Below are positions 9,517-17,346 of a stretch of DNA of 64,000 nt, in pieces. Numbering within the stretch: the stretch's first letter is position 1; every line of letters starts with the position of its first letter. The notes beneath the pieces were generated by a model. That model had not been told where the DNA came from. It made no database searches and was given only the letters and a program-made list of their open reading frames with translations. Made by a program: the position numbers and the translations under genes. Origin of the DNA: Burkholderia contaminans (lineage in GTDB: Bacteria > Pseudomonadota > Gammaproteobacteria > Burkholderiales > Burkholderiaceae); the NCBI RefSeq assembly GCF_029633825.1, contig NZ_CP090640.1, positions 3,100,001 through 3,164,000 of the forward strand, read 5' to 3'.

Positions 9517-10509
9517 TCATTGCGCGGTGAAGGTTTCCTCTAAGCGATCGGTGCGATTGCTGACGTTTTCGAATCGATCGAGCGCGGCGCGGGTCGGCAG
9601 TCCTTCCGAGTCGCCGATCACCTGGATCGCGAGCGCGCCGATCCGGTTGCCGCGCGCCACCGCCTGCTCGATCGTCTTGCCCTCCAGCAGCGCGCTGACC
9701 ACGCCGACCGCGAAGCCGTCGCCGGCGCCGACCGTGTCGACGACGTTCTGCACGCGCTCGCCCGTCACCGTTCCGTCACGGCCGTCGGCCGTCCGGTAGT
9801 ACGCGCCCTCGGCGCCGAGCTTGATCACGACACCGCGCGCGCCCTGCGCAAGATAGAAGGCCGCGATGTCGGCCGGCGTGTCGCGCCCGGTCAGTTGCCG
9901 CCCTTCGGCGATCCCCGGCAGCACCCAGTCCGCGAGCGACGCGAGCGCGTTCAGCGTCTTCGCCATCACGTCGGCGGACGGCCACAGCGTCGGGCGCAGG
10001 TTCGGGTCGAACGAGATCGTCTTGCCGGCCGCGCGCATTTCGCGCGCGAGCTTGAACGCGAGCTCGCACGATGTCGCGGAGATCGCCGGCGCGACGCCCG
10101 TCAGGTGCAAGTGACGCGCGCCGAGCACGTAGTCGGCCACGTAGTCGTCGCACGACAGGTGGCTCGCGGCCGAGCCCTTGCGGAAATATTCGACGGTCGG
10201 GTCGCTGCCGTCGTCGTTGCGCGACTTCAGCTGGAAGCCGGTCGGATAACGCGGATCGACGGTCACGCACGACGCGTCGATGCCCTCGCGCGCCAGCGTG
10301 TCGAGCACGTAGCCGCCGAACGAATCGCGGCCGACGCGGCTCATCCAGCCGACCCGGAAGCCGAGCCGCGACAGGCCGATCGCGACGTTCAGGTCGGCGC
10401 CCGCGACCCGCTTCGTGAACTGCGTCGCGTGCGCGAGATGGCCGGGCTCGGTCGCGACGAACATCGCCATTGCTTCGCCATAGGTCACCACATCGAGTGC
10501 TGCTTTCAT
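9517..10509 (-). CDS. kguK: 2-ketogluconate kinase (PfkB family)
   Basis: This 330-residue PfkB/ribokinase-type sugar kinase has the N-terminal glycine-containing substrate region (VAGADLNVAIGLSRLG). The C-terminal signature DTVGAGDGFAVG includes the catalytic Asp. KIND-type nucleotide contacts appear around VVIKLGAEGAYY. The ATG at 10509 has GGAG about 10 bases upstream. The kinase family also includes KdgK (2-keto-3-deoxygluconate kinase). Linkage to kguE/T/D and ptxS favours phosphorylation of 2-ketogluconate. The gene follows kguE with a 28-base gap, so both are likely on one transcript. Confidence 0.85.
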   Translation of the reverse strand: MKAALDVVTYGEAMAMFVATEPGHLAHATQFTKRVAGADLNVAIGLSRLGFRVGWMSRVGRDSFGGYVLDTLAREGIDASCVTVDPRYPTGFQLKSRNDDGSDPTVEYFRKGSAASHLSCDDYVADYVLGARHLHLTGVAPAISATSCELAFKLAREMRAAGKTISFDPNLRPTLWPSADVMAKTLNALASLADWVLPGIAEGRQLTGRDTPADIAAFYLAQGARGVVIKLGAEGAYYRTADGRDGTVTGERVQNVVDTVGAGDGFAVGVVSALLEGKTIEQAVARGNRIGALAIQVIGDSEGLPTRAALDRFENVSNRTDRLEETFTAQ

Positions 10510-10537
10510 GAATGAACTCTCCAGGATCCTTCCGCCG

Positions 10538-11302
10538 TCACGCAGCGGCGAGCCACGCAACGCGCCGGCATGCATCGCCCGCCAGGTCGGCCGCGTCGAA
10601 CGGGAACTCGATGCCGCGCGGCGCGTGTTGCGGCAGCACCGCGAGCACGCCGGTCACGAGCGGATCGTTCGGGGCCGGCGCGGTCGCGAAACGGCGCGCG
10701 CCCTCGCCCGCCACCGCCTTGCAATGAATGTATTCCACATGCGGCGCGAGCAGTTGTGCGCAATCAAGCGGCGCTTCGCCCGGCCACTGCCAGTTGCCGA
10801 TGTCGAAGGTCATCCCCAGCGCATCGGGCATGCCCGCCGCGGCCAGTGCGTCGAACAGCCCGCGGAACTGCGCGAGCGCGCCGCCGACCGGAAGCTGGCC
10901 GTTCTCGACCACCACGCGGGCCCGCGCGCCGCGCGACAGCGCGACGATATCGCCCGCGTGCGCGTCGCCGGCAAAGCCGCCGAGCTGGAATTTCACGAAG
11001 CGCGCGCCGAGCGCGTCGGCTTCGGCGAGCGCGCTGCGCAATGCGTCCGCATCGAGCGCGCCCGTTTCCGTGTACAGGTTGGCCGGCGTCGAGAAGACCG
11101 ACCACAGACCGTGGCTGGCCAGTTGCGCGCCCAGCGTGGCCAGCGCGCCGGGCGCGGCGTCCTGTTCCGACGCGAACAGCTCGCGCCGCACCTCGAAGCC
11201 GGTCGCACCGGATGCCGCCGCGGTCGCGATGAATGCACTGTGGCCCTCCTGACGCACGCGGTCCATCCCGAATGCGCTCGCCACGATCACGATGTCTGCC
11301 AT
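10538..11302 (-). CDS. kguE: KguE-type sugar phosphate isomerase/epimerase-like protein
   Basis: This 254-residue TIM-barrel protein is of the xylose isomerase-like (AP endonuclease 2) family. Conserved acidic and histidine metal-ligand positions appear around VVVENGQLP, FDIGNWQWPG and EYIHCKAV. The start ATG at 11302 (MADIVIVAS) lies 18 bases from the presumed PtxS operator; longer upstream frames run through the operator and are rejected. It is the first gene of the kgu operon, as in Pseudomonas. The exact reaction of KguE is not well established. Confidence 0.82.
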   Translation of the reverse strand: MADIVIVASAFGMDRVRQEGHSAFIATAAASGATGFEVRRELFASEQDAAPGALATLGAQLASHGLWSVFSTPANLYTETGALDADALRSALAEADALGARFVKFQLGGFAGDAHAGDIVALSRGARARVVVENGQLPVGGALAQFRGLFDALAAAGMPDALGMTFDIGNWQWPGEAPLDCAQLLAPHVEYIHCKAVAGEGARRFATAPAPNDPLVTGVLAVLPQHAPRGIEFPFDAADLAGDACRRVAWLAAA

Positions 11303-11320
11303 TTTGCCCTTTTTCACCGG

Positions 11321-11338
11321 AATGGAACCGGTTCCATT
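11321..11338. promoter_or_regulatory. Predicted PtxS operator, 18-bp perfect palindrome
   Basis: AATGGAACCGGTTCCATT is self-complementary over all 18 bases and sits 19-36 bases upstream of the kguE ATG. The PtxS site I recall from Pseudomonas is TGAAACCGGTTTCA, which shares the ACCGGT core and spacing. Its position would block transcription or early elongation of the kgu operon. Confidence 0.8.
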
Positions 11339-11461
11339 TGCTTGAGACGGATGGTGCGCCTCGCTTCGGACCCACGCCATAGAGGAAATCCCTAAGACGG
11401 TGCACGGCGTGAACGCGCACCCGACGGCCCGCATCGCGCGTTCCCGAGCCGGGTTCCCCGC

Positions 11462-12355
11462 TCAGGCGATGTCGTGCGCGAGGCTCATCTCGAGGAACTG
11501 GGCGGCGACCCGCGAAGGCGCGCCTCCGTGCGGCACGAGAATGGAAAAGTGACGGGTGAGCGGCGCGGGCGCGAGCGAGCGCAGCACGAGCGCGGCATCG
11601 TCGTGACGCAGCGACATCGCGGACACGAACCCGACGCCCATCCCGGCCCGCACTGCTTCCTTCACGGCTTCGACGCCCGCGATCTCGAACGCGACGCGCA
11701 TCGGCGCCGCGCCTTGCGCGAACGCGCGTTCGACGAGTTGCCGCACGGCGGAGCCCGCCTCGCGCAGCACGAGCGGATGGGCCGCCAGCGCGTCAAGCGT
11801 GACCCCCGAAGCGTAATCCGGCTCGGCCAGCGGATGCCCGATCGGCACGATCGCCACGATCTCGTCCTCGCGCCACGCATGCACCGCGGTGCCCGGCGGC
11901 AGTGCCTCGCCGGGCGGCCCTTCGATCATCGCGATATCGAGCGACGGCAGTGCCGCGACCACGTCGGCCGTGTTGCCGCTCATCGTCTGGATCGCCACGC
12001 GCGGCGCTCGCGGCTGGAACGCCGCGATCAGGTACGGCAACAGGTAACTCGCGGGCGTCGTGCTCGCGCCGATGCGCAGTGTGCCGGCCTCCAGGCCGCG
12101 TACCGCGTCACGAAACGCACGCGCCTGCGCAAACGTGTCGCGTTGCGCCTTCGCGTACTGCGCGAGCTGTTCACCCACCGGGGTCAGGCGGATGCCGCGG
12201 CCTTCCCGCTGGTACAGCGGCTCGCCGAACTCGTCCTGCAGCAGCCGCAACTGGCCCGACACGGCCGGCTGCGACAGATGCAGCGCCACGGCGGCGCGGC
12301 TGATGTTCAGGTGCTCGGCGACGGCGGCGAACGTTATCAGTTGATCCGGTGTCAT
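11462..12355 (-). CDS. LysR-family transcriptional regulator (YeiE/CbbR-like)
   Basis: This 297-residue protein has an N-terminal winged helix-turn-helix (HLNISRAAVALHLSQPAVSGQLRLL, about residues 14-38). A two-lobed effector-binding domain follows from about residue 90 (TLRIGASTTPASYLLPYL). The start at 12355 gives the normal LysR N-terminus MTPDQLITFAAVAEH. It is divergent from the YeiH-type transporter gene, the same pairing as yeiE/yeiH, so it probably controls that gene. The 112-base shared gap contains an ATATCGATAT palindrome (12409-12418) and an imperfect TATCGG/CCGGATA dyad near 12366-12382. Confidence 0.85.
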   Translation of the reverse strand: MTPDQLITFAAVAEHLNISRAAVALHLSQPAVSGQLRLLQDEFGEPLYQREGRGIRLTPVGEQLAQYAKAQRDTFAQARAFRDAVRGLEAGTLRIGASTTPASYLLPYLIAAFQPRAPRVAIQTMSGNTADVVAALPSLDIAMIEGPPGEALPPGTAVHAWREDEIVAIVPIGHPLAEPDYASGVTLDALAAHPLVLREAGSAVRQLVERAFAQGAAPMRVAFEIAGVEAVKEAVRAGMGVGFVSAMSLRHDDAALVLRSLAPAPLTRHFSILVPHGGAPSRVAAQFLEMSLAHDIA

Positions 12356-12467
12356 GGGGATGAATTATCGGCTTTCCGGATAGTTTACGTCACAAATCAC
12401 AATTTTTCATATCGATATAACGAAATTAGGATTACACCATCGCAACACGCTCCATCACGGTGCTTCC

Positions 12468-13535
12468 ATGTCCACTGCTCCGACTCCCCATCTCAGCCAC
12501 GCCGCGCCGTCGATGCGCGGCCAGTTGAACGGCGTGCTGTTCGTCGCGCTGTTCGCCGCCGCCGTCACGAGCCTGTCCCGGCTTCCCGCGATCGCGGGGC
12601 TCGGCCTGTCGCCGCTGATCGTCGGCATCGTCGCCGGCGCCTTGTACGGCAACGCGCTGCGCGACGGCATGCCGGCCAGCTGGGCGGCCGGCGTCAATTT
12701 CTCCGCGCGCAAGCTGCTGCGCATCGCGGTCGCGTTCTTCGGGTTGCGGGTGAGCCTGCAGGAAATCGCGCAGGTCGGGCTGCCGGGCCTGACGGTGTCG
12801 GTACTGGTCGTCGTCAGCACGCTCGTGATCGGCACCTGGGCCGGCATGAAGATCATGAAGCTCGATCGCGATTCCGCGCTGCTGACCGCCGCCGGCAGCG
12901 CGATCTGCGGCGCGGCCGCCGTGCTCGCATTCGAATCGACGCTGCAGTCGAAGCCGCACCAGAGCGCGATGGCCGTGGGCAGCGTCGTGCTGTTCGGCAC
13001 GCTGTCGATGTTCCTGTATCCGATCGCGTATCACGCCGGGCTGCTGAACCTCGATCCGGCCGGCCTCGGCCTGTTCTTCGGCGGCACGATCCACGAAGTC
13101 GCGCAGGTGGTCGGCGCGGCGAGCGACATCAGCCCGCAGGTCGCGCACATCGCGACGATCGTCAAGATGACCCGCGTGATGCTGCTGGTTCCGGTGCTGC
13201 TGGTGCTCGGCTGGTGGCTGGCCCGCTCGGCACGCGCCACCGCCGGCGGCGCGCAAGGCAAGCGCAAGGTGGCCGTGCCCTGGTTCGCACTCGGCTTCCT
13301 CGGCTTCGTGATCGTCAATTCGCTGAACGTGCTGCCCACCGACGTCACCCACACGCTGAACGTGCTCGACACCTTCGCGCTGACGATGGCCATGACCGCG
13401 CTCGGCATCGAAACCCGCGTCGCGCAGATCCGTGCGGCCGGCCCCCGGGCGCTGGTGACCGGCCTGATCCTGTACGTGTGGCTGATCGCCGGCGGCTACG
13501 GGATCACCTGGGCCGTGCAGCACTGGCTTGGCTGA
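12468..13535 (+). CDS. YeiH-family putative sulfate/anion exporter
   Basis: This 355-residue inner-membrane protein has about ten to eleven hydrophobic helices and belongs to the YeiH/Cons_hypoth698 family. Characteristic segments are GLGLSPLIVGIVAGALYGN, AAGSAICGAAAVLAFE and FFGGTIHEVAQVVGAA. The family is annotated as putative sulfate exporters on limited evidence. A divergent LysR gene probably regulates it. The ATG at 12468 begins a short polar N-terminus before the first helix. Confidence 0.85.
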   Translation: MSTAPTPHLSHAAPSMRGQLNGVLFVALFAAAVTSLSRLPAIAGLGLSPLIVGIVAGALYGNALRDGMPASWAAGVNFSARKLLRIAVAFFGLRVSLQEIAQVGLPGLTVSVLVVVSTLVIGTWAGMKIMKLDRDSALLTAAGSAICGAAAVLAFESTLQSKPHQSAMAVGSVVLFGTLSMFLYPIAYHAGLLNLDPAGLGLFFGGTIHEVAQVVGAASDISPQVAHIATIVKMTRVMLLVPVLLVLGWWLARSARATAGGAQGKRKVAVPWFALGFLGFVIVNSLNVLPTDVTHTLNVLDTFALTMAMTALGIETRVAQIRAAGPRALVTGLILYVWLIAGGYGITWAVQHWLG

Positions 13536-13602
13536 GTTGCCCGCCCGTGACACTTCGCGCGCCGCGCCCGACGGGAGAGTCCCGCGGGCGCGGCGCAGTG
13601 CT

Positions 13603-15372
13603 ATGCTTCGCGTCGTTTTCCATCGCCCTCTTTCAGCCGTGCTCTCGTTCCTGCTGAAGCTGCGCACTCGCGCCCAAACGCTGTTCCGCCTGTCGGACGC
13701 CCATACGATGCTGATCTGGTCGGCCATCGTCGGCGTCGGCGGCGCCTTTGCCACGATGGCGTTTCGCGAAGGCATCGACCTGATGCAGCACCTGATCTCC
13801 GGGCAAAGCGGCAGCTTCGTGCAGATGGCCAAGCGCCTGCCGTGGTACGTGCGGTTCTGGATGCCGGCCGCGGGCGGCTTCCTCGCCGGCTGCGTGCTGC
13901 TGCTTGCCACCCGCGGCGACAAGCAGGCCGCCAAGACCGACTACATGGAATCGGTCGCGCTCGGCAACGGCATCGTGCCGGTCCGCCAGAGCCTGTGGCG
14001 CAGCGCGTCGTCGCTGCTGACGATCGGCAGCGGCGGCTCGATCGGCCGCGAAGGCCCGATGGTGCAGCTCGCGGCGCTCGCCGCGTCGCTCGTCGGCCGC
14101 TTCGTGCACTTCGACCCGCCGCGCCTGCGCCTGCTGGTCGCCTGCGGGGCGGCCGCCGGCATCACGTCCGCGTACAACGCGCCGATCGCCGGCGCCTTCT
14201 TCGTGTCGGAGATCGTGCTCGGCGGCATCGCCATGGAAAGTCTCGGGCCGATGATCGTCTCGTCGGTCGTCGCGAACATCGTGATGCGGGAATTTGCCGG
14301 CTACCGGCCGCCGTACGAGATGCCGGTGTTTCCGGCCGTCACCGGCCCCGAAGTGCTGCTGTTCGTCGTGCTCGGCGCGCTGTGCGGCATGCTCGCGCCG
14401 CAGTTCCTGCACCTGCTCGATGCATCGAAGAACCAGTTCAAGCGGCTGCCCGTGCCGCTGCCCGTGCGGCTCGCGCTCGGCGGCCTCGTCGTCGGCGTGA
14501 TCTCGGTATGGGTGCCGGCCGTGTGGGGCAACGGCTACAGCGTGGTGAACCTCATCCTCCACTCGCCGTGGACCTGGCAGGCACTCGTCGCGGTGCTCGT
14601 GTTCAAGGTGATCGCGACCTCCGCCACCGTCGGCTCCGGCGCGATCGGCGGGGTATTCACGCCGACGCTGTTCGTCGGCGCGGTGTTCGGCTCGCTGTTC
14701 GGGCTCGCGATGCAAGCCGTGTGGCCCGGCCATACGTCGGCGTACTTCGCGTACGCGATCGTCGGGATGGGCGCGTTCCTGACGGGCGCCACGCAGGCGC
14801 CGCTGATGGCGATCCTGATGATCTTCGAGATGACGCTCAGCTACCAGGTGGTGCTGCCGCTGCTGGTGTCCTGCGTATTCGCGTACTTCGTCGCGCGCGC
14901 GACCGGCACGACGTCGATGTACGAGATCACGCTGCACCACCACCAGGATGCCGAGGAACGCAGCCGGATCCGCACCACGCAGATGCGCGAGCTGATCCAG
15001 CCCGCGCAGACGGTCGTGCCGCTCACCGCGAGCGTCGCCGACATGACGCGCGTGTTCCTCGAATATCCGGTGAAGTATCTGTACGTGACCGACGACGCCG
15101 GGCGCTTTCGCGGCGCGGTCGCGCTGAAGGACATCACGTCGGACCTGCTCGACAAGCGCGACACGACCGACAAGACGGCCGCGCACTACGCGCACACGCC
15201 GTTTCCGCTCCTCACGCCCGACATGCCGCTCGCCACCGCGCTCGAACGCTTCATGGCGTTCCAGGGCGAACGCCTGCCGGTGATCGAAAGCGAAGCCGAG
15301 CCGACGCTCGCCGGGGTCGTCTACAAGACGTCGCTGCTCGATGCGTACCGGCGGATGACCGGCCAGCGCTGA
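13603..15372 (+). CDS. ClcB-like ClC chloride channel/antiporter with CBS domains
   Basis: This protein of 589 residues has a ClC membrane core and a C-terminal pair of CBS domains (about residues 460-585). ClC ion-path motifs are visible: GSGGSIGREGPMVQL, GAIGGVFTPTLFVGA and the late TQAPLMAILMIFEMT helix. The ATG at 13603 is chosen over one 75 bases upstream because that leader is Arg-rich and overlaps the previous gene. CBS domains usually regulate gating by binding adenine nucleotides. Whether it is a channel or an H+/Cl- exchanger cannot be told from what I see. It follows the YeiH gene on the same strand. Confidence 0.87.
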   Translation: MLRVVFHRPLSAVLSFLLKLRTRAQTLFRLSDAHTMLIWSAIVGVGGAFATMAFREGIDLMQHLISGQSGSFVQMAKRLPWYVRFWMPAAGGFLAGCVLLLATRGDKQAAKTDYMESVALGNGIVPVRQSLWRSASSLLTIGSGGSIGREGPMVQLAALAASLVGRFVHFDPPRLRLLVACGAAAGITSAYNAPIAGAFFVSEIVLGGIAMESLGPMIVSSVVANIVMREFAGYRPPYEMPVFPAVTGPEVLLFVVLGALCGMLAPQFLHLLDASKNQFKRLPVPLPVRLALGGLVVGVISVWVPAVWGNGYSVVNLILHSPWTWQALVAVLVFKVIATSATVGSGAIGGVFTPTLFVGAVFGSLFGLAMQAVWPGHTSAYFAYAIVGMGAFLTGATQAPLMAILMIFEMTLSYQVVLPLLVSCVFAYFVARATGTTSMYEITLHHHQDAEERSRIRTTQMRELIQPAQTVVPLTASVADMTRVFLEYPVKYLYVTDDAGRFRGAVALKDITSDLLDKRDTTDKTAAHYAHTPFPLLTPDMPLATALERFMAFQGERLPVIESEAEPTLAGVVYKTSLLDAYRRMTGQR

Positions 15373-15429
15373 CCGGGCGCCTCGCCGCCGGCAGCACGAG
15401 CGTGGCTCGACGCCGGGGCCAGGGCCCGC

Positions 15430-16050
15430 TCAGTCCGGTGCGCGCCCGAGCACCACACGCGCGAAGAATCCCGCCAGCACCGATTCGGCCACCTCGCCCG
15501 ACACGTGCTGCGGATCGGCCGTGTAGTAGGACTGCACTCCATCGCACAGGCACATCAGCCCAAACGCAAGCGTCTCCGCCGGCAGCAGCAGCGGCGTGCC
15601 CGCACGCTCGGCGAAGCGCCGGATGAACTCGGCCATCTGCAGGCGCTTGCCGTGCAGGAACTGGTTGAAGCGCACGCGGAACTTCGCGTCGCGCGCGGCC
15701 TGCAGCTTCGCCTCGCCCCACAGCAGCGAATATTCGTCGTCGTGGAACAGCGTCCGGTAATAGGCGAGCGCCATCGACTCCATCTGCTCGCGCGATCCGC
15801 CGCCATCGAAAATCGCCTGGAAATCGGCCTGCACCGCCGCGTGGTCGCGCTCCAGCAACGCCAGCAACAGGTCGGACTTGCTGCTGAAATTCGAATAGAA
15901 CGCGCCACGCGTATAACCGGCCGCCGCCGCGATGTCCTCGACGCTCGCGGCGACATAGCCTTTCTTCAGAAAAATACCGTGCGCGGCAATCAGCAGACGT
16001 TCGCGCGTCTGGTCCCTGCTTTGCTCGCGAGTTAAGCGCTGAGGTTTCAT
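15430..16050 (-). CDS. TetR-family repressor of the adjacent RND efflux operon
   Basis: This 206-residue protein has an N-terminal TetR helix-turn-helix (FLKKGYVAASVEDIAAAAGYTRGAFYSNF, about residues 27-55). A helical ligand-binding C-terminal domain follows. It is divergent from an RND membrane-fusion gene with a 186-base shared gap containing a dyad, the usual arrangement for a local efflux repressor. The ATG at 16050 gives a normal-length N-terminal arm (MKPQRLTREQSRDQTRERLL). The inducing compound is not deducible. Confidence 0.88.
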   Translation of the reverse strand: MKPQRLTREQSRDQTRERLLIAAHGIFLKKGYVAASVEDIAAAAGYTRGAFYSNFSSKSDLLLALLERDHAAVQADFQAIFDGGGSREQMESMALAYYRTLFHDDEYSLLWGEAKLQAARDAKFRVRFNQFLHGKRLQMAEFIRRFAERAGTPLLLPAETLAFGLMCLCDGVQSYYTADPQHVSGEVAESVLAGFFARVVLGRAPD

Positions 16051-16099
16051 GGCGCGCAGTCTAGCACCCTTTACCTTACGGATTCATCTTTGCACTCAG

Positions 16100-16113
16100 A
16101 TACAGGTGTGTAT
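16100..16113. promoter_or_regulatory. Predicted TetR operator dyad
   Basis: ATACAGGTGTGTAT is an inverted repeat with 5-base arms and a 4-base spacer in the gap between the TetR gene (start 16050) and the efflux operon (start 16237). TATTAG follows directly and could be part of a -10 element. The site is assigned by symmetry and position only. Confidence 0.5.
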
Positions 16114-16236
16114 TAGAATTCGCCACAGTTTCTGAAAGATGGTACCCGCACGCCCGTGCCGGCGCCGCTCGGGGCAAGCGTCCGCCGCGCTTGCCGGCTT
16201 CGTTCCGCTCTCGCTCTCACCTCATCTGGGGGTTTC

Positions 16237-17346
16237 GTGAATCGCTCCGGTTCCCGCGTCGCGCTGCTGGTCGGCGCCGCGCTCGTCCTCGCCGCCTGTC
16301 ATCCGATAGAATCCGCGCCGCCCGCCCCGCGCCCCGTCGTCGCGCTGCCCGCTCATGCCGACGGCGCTGCCGTCGCACGCACGCTGCCCGGCGAAATCCA
16401 GCCGCGCTACGCCACCCCGCTGTCGTTCCGCATCGCCGGCAAGATCATCGAGCGCAAGGTGCGCCTCGGCGATACGGTCAAGGCCGGCCAGGTCGTCGCG
16501 CTGCTCGATCCGTCCGACGTCGAGAAAAATGCCGCGAGCGCACAGGCGCAACTCGATGCCGCGACGCACAGCCTCGCGTTCGCGAAGCAGCAGCTCGACC
16601 GCGATCGCGCTCAGGCGCACGAGAACCTGATCGCGACCGCGCAGCTCGAGCAGACCGAGAACAGCTATACGTCGGCGCTCGCGCAGCGCGACCAGGCGCA
16701 GCAGCAGCTCGCGCTCGCGAAAAACCAGCTCCGCTACGCGACGCTCGTTGCCGACCACGCGGGCACCATCACCGCCGAACAGGCCGATACCGGCCAGAAC
16801 GTGTCGGCCGGCCAGGCCGTCTACCAGCTCGCGTGGTCCGGCGACGTCGACGTCGTCAGCGACGTGCCCGAGGCCGCGCTCGCATCGCTCACGCCCGGTC
16901 ACACGGCGAACGTCACGCTGCCGTCGCTGCCCGGCCGCCAGTTCGCCGCGAAGGTCCGCGAAATCGCACCGGCCGCCGATCCGCAAAGCCGCACGTATCG
17001 CGTGAAGCTCACCCTCACCGCACCCGACGCGGCGATCCGGCTCGGGATGACGGCCAGCGTCGCGTTCGACGGCGCACCGGCCACCGGCGACACGCAGCCG
17101 ATCACGCTGCCCGCGACCGCGCTGTTCCACGACGGCCAGCAGCCGGCCGTGTGGGTCGTGCGCGCGAAGGACGACACGCTCGAGCTGCGCCGCGTCGACG
17201 TCGCGCGCTTCAACGAGCGCACGGTGACGGTGTCGCACGGGCTGCAGCCCGGCGAACGCGTGGTGCTGCAGGGCGTGCACACGGTCAGCGCGGGCGAGAA
17301 GGTGCGCGCGATCGCGCCGCTGCACCCGGAGGACTTCGCATCGTGA
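16237..17346 (+). CDS. RND efflux membrane-fusion (periplasmic adaptor) lipoprotein
   Basis: This 369-residue protein has a lipoprotein signal with lipobox LAAC (Cys about residue 22). It has the barrel-sandwich (lipoyl-like) half-motifs GKIIERKVRLGDTVKAGQVVALLDP and DHAGTITAEQADTGQNVSAGQ. These flank a long alpha-helical hairpin (about residues 98-165), and beta-barrel and membrane-proximal domains follow. The GTG at 16237 is preceded by GGGGG and opens the signal peptide. Its TGA overlaps the GTG start of the transporter gene. It links the inner-membrane pump to the outer-membrane channel. Confidence 0.9.
   Translation: MNRSGSRVALLVGAALVLAACHPIESAPPAPRPVVALPAHADGAAVARTLPGEIQPRYATPLSFRIAGKIIERKVRLGDTVKAGQVVALLDPSDVEKNAASAQAQLDAATHSLAFAKQQLDRDRAQAHENLIATAQLEQTENSYTSALAQRDQAQQQLALAKNQLRYATLVADHAGTITAEQADTGQNVSAGQAVYQLAWSGDVDVVSDVPEAALASLTPGHTANVTLPSLPGRQFAAKVREIAPAADPQSRTYRVKLTLTAPDAAIRLGMTASVAFDGAPATGDTQPITLPATALFHDGQQPAVWVVRAKDDTLELRRVDVARFNERTVTVSHGLQPGERVVLQGVHTVSAGEKVRAIAPLHPEDFAS

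Noticed and set aside
9198..9799. Plus-strand frames over the repeat array and kguK end
   Set aside because: The amino-acid repeats (MLRGRS, LRFSAY) are only translations of the DNA repeats, and the rest is antisense to kguK.
16191..17342. Very long frame upstream of the RND pump start
   Set aside because: The part before GTG 17343 is an Arg-rich shadow of the membrane-fusion gene.
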